From: an uncultured Muribaculaceae bacterium
GTDB taxonomy: Bacteria > Bacteroidota > Bacteroidia > Bacteroidales > Muribaculaceae
DNA length: 64,000 bases
Reading direction: 5' to 3'
Assembly (NCBI GenBank): GCA_910584365.1
Contig: CAJUAF010000006.1
Coordinates: forward strand, 1-64,000
How positions within the stretch are numbered: the first letter of the stretch is position 1; each line of letters starts with the position of its first letter. Made by a program: the position numbers and the translations under genes. This document shows, piece after piece, positions 55,185-62,181 of the stretch. Below the pieces are notes generated by a model. That model did not search any database and was not told the DNA's origin. It worked only from the letters and a program-made list of their open reading frames with translations.

Positions 55185-56618
55185 TTATTTGCGGATATTT
55201 TTCAGTTCCGTAACTTCAGGAAACTTAAAAATCAGTGCGCCTCCTATGTAAATTATAGCACCGGTACATACCGCACACACCAGCGAAACAATGTCATTTC
55301 CCATATAGGAAGCCACAATGCGTGCGCCTGCGTACATTATTCCGCAAAGGACCAGCGTAGGTAAGAAATCTCTGAGTTGAGTAATGATAGTCATACCCAA
55401 AAATTTTCCTATATAATATGTATTCCAAATCAAACTTATGAGTGAACTTACGACAAGTCCCCAGCACATTGCTTCCAATCCTAAAGGTACAGTCGCGCAC
55501 ATGATTATCACTCCCTGAATTTTTTTTATTACTTCGAGCCTCAGGAACAAGTCGCTGCGGCCTTTTACAATCAGATAGTTCAGGTTAATGGCATGGATAG
55601 GATACCACATACGTCCGAAGGCAAGTATCGACAACAACGTAGCGGCGTAAATCCATGTTTTGGTAAACATTACATTAATCAACGGATAAGCCACAGCACC
55701 AGCGCCTAAACAAAGCGGAAAGATAACAAAAGCCGCCAGCTTCAAAGTCCTTCGGTACCCATTCTTCAAAGCCTCATCATTATCTTGAAGTTTACACAGA
55801 GTAGGATAGGTCACAGACTGGAGAATTCCCGTAGGAAGCGACGATGTAATCTGGGTAATAGCCGACCCTCGGTTATAAAAAGCCAGGTCCGAAGCTTTAT
55901 ATACTTTACCTATTACAATCGAATAAATATTGTTGTAAATGGTATCCAGCAAAGATGAAGCCAGCAATTTTGAACCAAAACCGAAAAACTCCCGTAAACT
56001 TTCCCGCGAGAAAACGAATGACGGACGCCATCTCACCTTGTACCACAGACAGACAGACCCGATAAACGTGAAGGTAAGCATCTGGGCAACCAGTGCCCAT
56101 ACCTCAAACCCCATGTATGCCATACAGACTCCGACTATTCCGGAGATAATCAGTGCCAGGATTTTGAATTTCGTCATAGCCTTGAAATCCATTTCAATAG
56201 TCAGCAAGGTTCCGTGGACACCGACGAAAGAGGAAATCACAATACACAGGGAAGTAACCCGCAGGATAGAACACAATTGCGGCATCCCATAAAATTTAGC
56301 TACTAAAGGCGCCCCGACGAATAATATTATATAACAAACAAGCGATACTATAATATTGTACCAATAAACAGTACTGCAGTCTTCCTGAGTACGATTATTC
56401 TTCCGCATTAATGCTGAAGAAAATCCTGAATTCACAAAGACATCCGCAACTGCGGTAAAAACAGCCAGCATCGCAATCATACCATACTGATCAGGCATAA
56501 TCAGGCGAGCCAATATCATCGATAGTCCCAGCTGGATGATCTGATTGGCGCCCTGCTCTCCGATACGCCATAAAACGCCATTAACAGCTTTTTTCTTTAA
56601 TGATTGATCAGGTGTCAT
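55185..56618 (-). CDS. Polysaccharide flippase (WzxC-like), first in operon C
   Basis: A 477-residue MOP-superfamily protein: NGVLWRIGEQGANQIIQLGL, LIMPDQYGMIAMLAVFT and SSALMRKNNRTQEDCSTVYW near the start. It resembles the second flippase at 34708 over the entire length (compare ARALTPTDYGLVGMLG), so the two are paralogues. The upstream codon at 56621 is TTG, so ATG 56618 is used. It flips lipid-linked oligosaccharides. It follows UpxY2 with 53 bases between stop and start. Confidence 0.85.
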   Translation of the reverse strand: MTPDQSLKKKAVNGVLWRIGEQGANQIIQLGLSMILARLIMPDQYGMIAMLAVFTAVADVFVNSGFSSALMRKNNRTQEDCSTVYWYNIIVSLVCYIILFVGAPLVAKFYGMPQLCSILRVTSLCIVISSFVGVHGTLLTIEMDFKAMTKFKILALIISGIVGVCMAYMGFEVWALVAQMLTFTFIGSVCLWYKVRWRPSFVFSRESLREFFGFGSKLLASSLLDTIYNNIYSIVIGKVYKASDLAFYNRGSAITQITSSLPTGILQSVTYPTLCKLQDNDEALKNGYRRTLKLAAFVIFPLCLGAGAVAYPLINVMFTKTWIYAATLLSILAFGRMWYPIHAINLNYLIVKGRSDLFLRLEVIKKIQGVIIMCATVPLGLEAMCWGLVVSSLISLIWNTYYIGKFLGMTIITQLRDFLPTLVLCGIMYAGARIVASYMGNDIVSLVCAVCTGAIIYIGGALIFKFPEVTELKNIRK

Positions 56619-56671
56619 CAATGGGAAATAGGAGCGCGATAATCGCGCGGGTAGAGGTGTGCCGCGGTTGA

Positions 56672-57400
56672 TTAGCGGCAGTGCTGGAGGCTGGAGGTGG
56701 GGATGTCGAGGGTGATGGAGAGGAGGTTGGCCAGGCGCAGGGAGATGCGCGACATATCGGTCGGGCCGGAAACCGTAAGAGGTGTGGTGGTTGGGGTGGT
56801 TAAGGTGGTTGGAGTAGATGAGGTTAAAGGAATATCGGAAGAGAGCGGAGTGGCACTGTCAGTGACTCCCGCATGAGGGAGGGTAGCCTGGGAGGCGGAA
56901 GAAAGGGAGGCGGAAGATTCTGAGAGGGGACCGGGGGTGCGGCGTTTGAGATGCCGGATAAAGGTTCCTGTAAGGCCGGCCATCGGCCCCGAGATTATGC
57001 GGACGGGGGTCCCGGGGGGAATAGGATCCGTGGAGAGGGTGGCGTTGCAGGTGTCGCGTGTGGTCCAGAGGTGGATGAAGTCAGACATCTGACGGTCTGG
57101 CACTGTAAGATAGTCCAGGGCACCCCCGACGGGAGTCATCTGGAATTTGATGCGGTCATCGTTGCGCCTTTTGAAATCGAGAAGCTGCTGACGGGTGGCG
57201 TTTACAAAAATAAGAGAAGGGATTGCGGGGCGTTCCACGGGCTTCGGGCGCCGGTGAGGCTGCTTTACGTAAACGGTCTGCTTGGGAAGAAATACTTCCA
57301 GTCCGGCGTCAAGAAGGCTGGTCTCGGTTTTCAACTCGAGCTTATAGGCCGCCATGACGTACCACTTGCGGACGTGGAGTTCCTGAGCTTGCTCCGTCAT
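56672..57400 (-). CDS. UpxY-family transcription antiterminator (UpxY2)
   Basis: About 242 residues from ATG 57400 (the frame opens at TTG 57415). The NusG N-terminal-like domain (KWYVMAAYKLELKTE, FLPKQTVYVKQP, PSLIFVNATR) and KOW-like segment (GTPVRIISGPMAGLTG) match UpxY1. Between the KOW region and the shared C-terminal tail (SRISLRLANLLSITLD) it has a Ser/Thr/Pro-rich stretch about 47 residues longer than in UpxY1 (roughly 56756-56923). It should protect operon C from early termination and probably acts only on its own leader. Confidence 0.85.
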   Translation of the reverse strand: MTEQAQELHVRKWYVMAAYKLELKTETSLLDAGLEVFLPKQTVYVKQPHRRPKPVERPAIPSLIFVNATRQQLLDFKRRNDDRIKFQMTPVGGALDYLTVPDRQMSDFIHLWTTRDTCNATLSTDPIPPGTPVRIISGPMAGLTGTFIRHLKRRTPGPLSESSASLSSASQATLPHAGVTDSATPLSSDIPLTSSTPTTLTTPTTTPLTVSGPTDMSRISLRLANLLSITLDIPTSSLQHCR

Positions 57401-57483
57401 CGAATTTAAGGTCAAGATATTCTCTTGGCACCTGCAATGCTATGTAAACACCTAATTCACAAGCTATTGCAGAAACGATTAAA

Positions 57484-57513
57484 ATTTAAAGCCGATTTCA
57501 GCGGCTTTTAAAT
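57484..57513 (-). terminator. Leader hairpin before UpxY2 (possible attenuator)
   Basis: Inverted repeat ATTTAAAGCCG/CGGCTTTTAAAT, nearly perfect, with a 7-base loop, and T-rich sequence after it on the minus strand. It lies between the conserved block and the UpxY2 start, the place where UpxY antiterminators act. Confidence 0.5.
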
Positions 57514-57563
57514 TCTCATTATGTGACGCGCCTTACAGCGCAATTTTGCAGCGAAATCCGCCA

Positions 57564-57638
57564 TTCCGGCGAAAATCACTGCAAAATTAGTCAAAAGTTG
57601 ACAAAGAGAGCCTATCGCAATTATTAAAATTCGTTAAC
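57564..57638 (-). promoter_or_regulatory. Conserved UpxY upstream block, copy 2
   Basis: Minus strand order GTTAACG, ATTTTA, AATTG, TTTGTCAA, TAATTTTGCA, GATTTTCGC, GGAA, matching the UpxY1 copy (14848-14921) with almost identical spacing. TAATTTTG (57589-57582) is a -7-like element with no TTTG at the standard distance. Likely operon promoter and/or leader element. Confidence 0.55.
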
Positions 57639-57672
57639 TTATCTTTCCTCGCCTTATTATATCTTACTTAAA

Positions 57673-58404
57673 TCAGAGATTGGAAAGCAATGACAGCGCC
57701 TTGGTCAGGCGTTCCAGCTGATACTGATAATGATTCCCGGGAACCGATTCGAATTCCACCTTAATTCCGCGGGATCGCAGAATATCAACCACTTCAGCCG
57801 TAGCTCGTCCTACCTTACGAAACTCAGGAACCGGAGAATCGCTCTCCCTGTTACCCAGCAAAAGATATGCTTCCCCCTCTTTCTTCTCCGGACAATGCTC
57901 CGAAAACCATTCCGGAAAACTCTTATACCAGAAAGAACCGGACAATACCGCAAGGTTGCGGAACGTATCACACACGGCCCACTCCCACAAGGCAAACAGC
58001 CCTGACAGCGACACTCCGACAAGGTCCCTCACCATACGTCGCTCCCCCTCGCCGCCTGGCTTGCCATCCCCGAACCCAAGCACTGTTTCGGCCCGGGGGA
58101 TAACCTCCTCCTGAAGAAGTTTCAGAAAACCGGGCGCCTCCCCCTTGAAATCCTCAGAACCCGCCGGCACACCCGGAGCCGGCCAGGGGGTCATGTCGTT
58201 GTCCCAGTCCATACCCGAAACAGCCACAATATTCAGCCTGAAATACCCCGCAGCCTGAGCAAGCCATTCCTCGGCCGATTCCATCGGATAAAGAAGATAG
58301 ACCACCCTGTCGTTGTCCGCCTTGTAACACCGGCATTTAATCCTGCCCAGCTGGAAAACCACGCTGTTATTCATAATCGGATCATTCATAATCAAATCAT
58401 TCAT
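57673..58404 (-). CDS. Alpha/beta hydrolase, enterobactin-esterase-like
   Basis: About 243 residues from ATG 58404. Nucleophile elbow GVSLSGLFALWEW (GxSxG) and SGSFWYKSFPEWF resemble the Fes/IroE putative esterase family (PF00756-like). The likely catalytic His is in GNHYQYQ near the end; the Asp or Glu of the triad is not certain. No signal peptide is visible, so it acts in the cytoplasm. The N-terminus is a run of 5-residue repeats (M-N-D-x-I) with several in-frame ATGs. It overlaps the GNAT gene upstream by 8 bases. Substrate unknown. Confidence 0.65.
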   Translation of the reverse strand: MNDLIMNDPIMNNSVVFQLGRIKCRCYKADNDRVVYLLYPMESAEEWLAQAAGYFRLNIVAVSGMDWDNDMTPWPAPGVPAGSEDFKGEAPGFLKLLQEEVIPRAETVLGFGDGKPGGEGERRMVRDLVGVSLSGLFALWEWAVCDTFRNLAVLSGSFWYKSFPEWFSEHCPEKKEGEAYLLLGNRESDSPVPEFRKVGRATAEVVDILRSRGIKVEFESVPGNHYQYQLERLTKALSLLSNL

Positions 58405-58413
58405 AATCAAATA
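58369..58413. repeat. 15-base tandem repeat, three copies
   Basis: Unit attcataatcNNatc repeated three times head to tail (58369, 58384, 58399). It encodes Met-Asn-Asp/Asn repeats at the start of the hydrolase and spans its alternative start codons. A change in copy number would keep frame. Confidence 0.8.
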
Positions 58414-58864
58414 CGCTTATATCCTTTCTGCAATCATATTCCATAACCCCTGCCGCATCCGCAAATCCGGCGTCGAGATAAAGCGTCCTACCCGCCGGAG
58501 TGGTCTCCAGTCCTATCCGTCCGCACCCTCTTCGGTGCGCTTCCGCAACCAGCGCACCGACGATACGCCTGCCGACACCTTGCCGCCTGAACTCCGGCCG
58601 CACATATATATTCATCAGCCACGCACACCGCCCCGACGGATTGTCAGGCGAGGGCAACTCTTCCCGGAAACAGATTATACCGCATCCCGCTCCCCGGCCG
58701 TCAGCCTCCTCCAAGAAAGCAATCCATCCCTTCCCCTCCCCGTTCCTTAAAAAATACTTCCGGTTGGCCTCCAGCAATTCCCCGGAAGGCTCCGTCCGGA
58801 AAACACACGCGATCACCTCCCGGCGCCAGGTCATTACTTCATCCACATCCGTCATCCGTCTCAT
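58397..58864 (-). CDS. GNAT-family N-acetyltransferase
   Basis: A 155-residue acetyltransferase. The acetyl-CoA site is RPEFRRQGVGRRIVGALVAEA (motif A, R/Q-x-x-G-x-G/A), preceded by the strand WLMNIYV and followed by GLETTPAGRTLYLDAGF. Family members acetylate amines of small molecules, proteins or aminoglycosides. It overlaps the adenylation-domain gene by 4 bases (ATGA) and the hydrolase by 8, so these three are translationally coupled. Acceptor unknown. ATG 58855 is an alternative start. Confidence 0.82.
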   Translation of the reverse strand: MRRMTDVDEVMTWRREVIACVFRTEPSGELLEANRKYFLRNGEGKGWIAFLEEADGRGAGCGIICFREELPSPDNPSGRCAWLMNIYVRPEFRRQGVGRRIVGALVAEAHRRGCGRIGLETTPAGRTLYLDAGFADAAGVMEYDCRKDISVFDYE

Positions 58865-60342
58865 CGGAAACCACCCCCTTCCTTCAGCACCACCGGCAAC
58901 GCCTCCCGGTCAACCTTACCGCGCACCGTCACCGGAATCTGCCGCATCGCCACGAAATACTCCGGCACCATGAAATCCGTCAGCTTCGACGCCAGCCACC
59001 GTTTTATATTGCCCAGCGAGAAATTACTTTTCCGCGGCACAAAGTAAGCCACCAGATAAGCCAGCCCGTTATCATCCGCGAACGGACAGACCACACCCCT
59101 CTCCACTTCCGGCGAAGTGTTCAGCACATTCTCCACCTCCCCCGGCTCGACACGCTTGCCGAGAATCATCACCTGCGCATCCTTCCTGTGAAGAAACCCT
59201 ATATTTCCTCCCTGCAGAAGATATCCCAGGTCACCGCTGCGATACATCCGCTCCCCCGTCGCCGGATAGACGACAAAATTCTCCTGCTCCGGTGGATTAC
59301 CCAGATAACCACGCGACACCCCCTCTCCGAAAATACAGATTTCTCCCGTCTTCCCCGGCTTGACCGCCTTGAGGTTTTCATCAAGAATCATTATCTGCAC
59401 ACCGTGGATTTCTCTCCCCACCGGAAACGTCCCGTCGGCGAGCGCCCGGATATTATCGCAGCGGCAATAGCTCGCGCATACCGTCGTTTCCGACGGACCG
59501 TAAGTATTGTAAATCATCGGTCCCATTTCGCGCAGACGGTCGATATAGCTCTCCCTCAGCACGTCGCCGCCGCTTATCAGAAGCCTCAGCGACCTGGGAA
59601 TAGTCTCCATTTCGTTCATTTCCGCCAGCAGATACGGAAATCCGCTTATCTGCGTCACCCCGTGCCGCTCCACAAACGCCATCAGTCCGTCGACGTCCCC
59701 CTCGCGGATTTCCCGCGACGGTATGGCAAGCGCTCCCCCGTTAAGCAACGTGGCGAACACCTCCTCAACAAAAATATCGAACGAACAGACCGAATTCTGA
59801 AGCATCACGTCCCCTGCCCCCGTCTTGAATTCCATCCGGAAAGCATCCGCATAATTCACCACGCTGTGATTCTCGACCACAACTCCTTTGGGCTTCCCCG
59901 TGGTTCCGGACGTAAACAGTACATACGCCACCCCCTCCGGCACCGAGCTATCCGGGGCGTCATCCGGCTCTTTCCCCGCACATCCGGCCTTCTCCAGAGC
60001 TGTACGCACAAAGTCATCAGTTATGATGAAATCCACTCCGGCAGTCTCCATCATGTAATCGCGCCTGGCCGGGGGCAGCGATATTTCAGCCGGCACATAA
60101 GCCGCGCCGCTTTTCAGGATGGCGAGCATGGCCGCTATCATCTCCGCCCCATGCTCCATCACCAAGCCTATAAATCTTTCCCCCCTGGAACCATCCCGTC
60201 CGGGAAAGGCGGCCATAATGTCACAGGCCATCCGGTCAAGCCCCGCAAACGAAACTTTCCGGCCGTCCTCTACCACAGCGACGGCATCCGGCATCCTCTC
60301 GACTATATCTCTGAATCTGCTATAAATAGTTTTCGCTTTCAT
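58861..60342 (-). CDS. Stand-alone amino acid adenylation domain protein
   Basis: A 493-residue AMP-binding enzyme. The order is A3 LFTSGTTGKPKGVVVENHSV, the substrate-pocket Asp in CSFDIFVEEVFATLLNGG, A5 MIYNTYGPSETTVCASY, A7 GERMYRSGDLGYL and A8-A10 ILGKRVEPGEVENVL and GKVDREALPV. The pocket Asp favours an amino acid substrate. There is no carrier protein, condensation or thioesterase domain, so the activated amino acid must go to a partner not seen here. It lies 69 bases downstream of SusD on the same strand. Confidence 0.82.
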   Translation of the reverse strand: MKAKTIYSRFRDIVERMPDAVAVVEDGRKVSFAGLDRMACDIMAAFPGRDGSRGERFIGLVMEHGAEMIAAMLAILKSGAAYVPAEISLPPARRDYMMETAGVDFIITDDFVRTALEKAGCAGKEPDDAPDSSVPEGVAYVLFTSGTTGKPKGVVVENHSVVNYADAFRMEFKTGAGDVMLQNSVCSFDIFVEEVFATLLNGGALAIPSREIREGDVDGLMAFVERHGVTQISGFPYLLAEMNEMETIPRSLRLLISGGDVLRESYIDRLREMGPMIYNTYGPSETTVCASYCRCDNIRALADGTFPVGREIHGVQIMILDENLKAVKPGKTGEICIFGEGVSRGYLGNPPEQENFVVYPATGERMYRSGDLGYLLQGGNIGFLHRKDAQVMILGKRVEPGEVENVLNTSPEVERGVVCPFADDNGLAYLVAYFVPRKSNFSLGNIKRWLASKLTDFMVPEYFVAMRQIPVTVRGKVDREALPVVLKEGGGFR

Positions 60343-60411
60343 ACCATCTATAACAACCCCGCCCGCTCCCCGGTTTATACTCCCGGCAATTCCGGGTTCC
60401 TCCCCCGGAGA

Positions 60412-62163
60412 TTACCAACCGGGATTCTGCGTCAGATTCGGATTGCGATCCCGCTCCACAAGCGGTATGGGCCACAGCTCATGACGCTCCTGATAAGTGC
60501 GGGTGTACATCAGTTCCCCGAAAATATCCGTGGCATCGCTGACCGACGTCCTCAACAGTCCCCACCGGCGCAGGTCCCAGTAACGCTGTCCTTCCCCGGC
60601 CAGTTCGAAAGCACGCTCCCGGCGGATGCGCTCGGCCATCTCCTCCTTGCCGTTGACCGCCAGCCATTCCGGTCCGGAATTCAGTCCCGGCATTCCGACC
60701 CGTCCGCGAACCTTGTTAACCTCCGCGACAGCCTTGTCCGTCAACCCCATCTCATTATAACCTTCGGCCAGCATCAGCAGCACATCCCCCAGGCGTATCA
60801 ACGGGAACTCGTATGGTGTCCGGCTGTATTCCCCCCAGTAACCGTCAAGGTTACCCGTCGGAATCCATTTTCGCCAGAAATAAGAGTTCCACCCCTGGGA
60901 ATTCCGGATAAAAGCCATCGCCTCCATCGGAGCGCCCCCCTGAGTCGGGTCAGCCAGCACAAACTGTTTTTCCATCGGCACAGAACCGGCATCGGTCCCG
61001 AGATACCTCGAATAAGGCGTGATCACATTCAGGTTCAGCCGCGGGTCGCGATTCCGATAGGCGTCCATCACCCGCGTCGTATCGCACGCAAGCAGCGATA
61101 CGATCTCGGTGCTACCCTGATTAATGGCCACCGACATATACCGGCGCCTGACTTCGGCTCCCCCCTCCGTAAACCCCGGGAATACATCATCCCATCTGAA
61201 AGGGGAACCGTCGAGGTTCTCATACATATCCGCCAGTCTCGTCGAAGGGACGATATTGTTTGACGCGATAAGCCTCATCGTGGACTTATTACCGAAATAC
61301 GACACTATATCGAGCGCATTGCCCCCCACATTGCCGTCCACCGACTGTATGGAGAAAATCATCTCCCGGCTCGTCTTACCGTTATACAGCCTGAACAGCT
61401 CATTATAGTCCGGATGAAGCCCATAGCCGAAATCGGAGCTGCGGTTATAGACCACATCCTCGAAATCGGCTACGGCTTCGGGCCATTGCTTACTGAACAG
61501 ATACACTTTTCCGCGCAACGCCAGGGCCGCTCCTTTCGTGGCCCTCCCCCGGTCGGCGTCATCCCATTTCACCGGAAGATGATCTACCGCATAATCCAGG
61601 TCCTCAAGGATATGGCGGCGCAGCTCATCCTCGCTGCACCGCGGGGCGTCCAGCGAGGCAAATTCCTGATTGATATCGCAGCTTTCATCGTAATACGGCA
61701 CTCCGCCCCAGCAATTGAGCATTCTGAAATAAGCCATCGCCCGTAGGAATCGCGCCTCCCCCGTCACCCGGCTTATTGTCTCGGCGCTGACCGGCATCCC
61801 CTTCACGTTGCGGATGACCGTATTGCACCGGTGGACAAGTTCATAGAGATTTTGCCAGTGATTCTGCACTCCCGCGCTTCCCGAAGAGAACGTCGAGCCC
61901 TGCGCGATGTCGGCCCAGGGTGAAACCCCGTCGGCCAGGTCGCTGCACATATCAAAAGTAAACTCCATCCCGAAACACCAGGGCGCCCTCATGGCCGAGT
62001 ACATCCCGACGGCCGCCTGACGGGCGTGTTCCTCGGTCTGCCAGAACGTGCCCCCCGACATCTGGTCAGCGGGAGTGAAATCCAGGCTTTCGCATGAGGT
62101 CATGCCCATGGCGCCGACAGCCAGTGCCAGTGCGTGCAATATTTTTATATTAAGGAATCGCAT
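60412..62163 (-). CDS. SusD/RagB-family outer-membrane lipoprotein
   Basis: A 583-residue nutrient-binding lipoprotein. Signal peptide ends in MGMTSCES, with the lipid-modified Cys at about residue 24. The helical TPR-like RagB/SusD fold is recognisable from FWQTEEHARQAAVGMYSAMRAP, RVTGEARFLRAMAYFRMLNCWGGVPYYDE, RGKVYLFSKQWPEAVADFEDV, RLGDVLLMLAEGYNEMG and the C-terminal RRERAFELAGEGQRYWDLRRWG. It caps the SusC channel on the cell surface. Glycan substrates are usual but other ligands are known. It follows SusC with an 18-base gap. Confidence 0.9.
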   Translation of the reverse strand: MRFLNIKILHALALAVGAMGMTSCESLDFTPADQMSGGTFWQTEEHARQAAVGMYSAMRAPWCFGMEFTFDMCSDLADGVSPWADIAQGSTFSSGSAGVQNHWQNLYELVHRCNTVIRNVKGMPVSAETISRVTGEARFLRAMAYFRMLNCWGGVPYYDESCDINQEFASLDAPRCSEDELRRHILEDLDYAVDHLPVKWDDADRGRATKGAALALRGKVYLFSKQWPEAVADFEDVVYNRSSDFGYGLHPDYNELFRLYNGKTSREMIFSIQSVDGNVGGNALDIVSYFGNKSTMRLIASNNIVPSTRLADMYENLDGSPFRWDDVFPGFTEGGAEVRRRYMSVAINQGSTEIVSLLACDTTRVMDAYRNRDPRLNLNVITPYSRYLGTDAGSVPMEKQFVLADPTQGGAPMEAMAFIRNSQGWNSYFWRKWIPTGNLDGYWGEYSRTPYEFPLIRLGDVLLMLAEGYNEMGLTDKAVAEVNKVRGRVGMPGLNSGPEWLAVNGKEEMAERIRRERAFELAGEGQRYWDLRRWGLLRTSVSDATDIFGELMYTRTYQERHELWPIPLVERDRNPNLTQNPGW

Positions 62164-62181
62164 AATGATTTTAACCGATAA

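Noticed and set aside
59188..61263. 691-residue plus-strand ORF opposite the adenylation and SusD genes
   Set aside because: Composition (His, Arg, Pro-rich) is typical of an antisense shadow and it crosses two well-supported genes.
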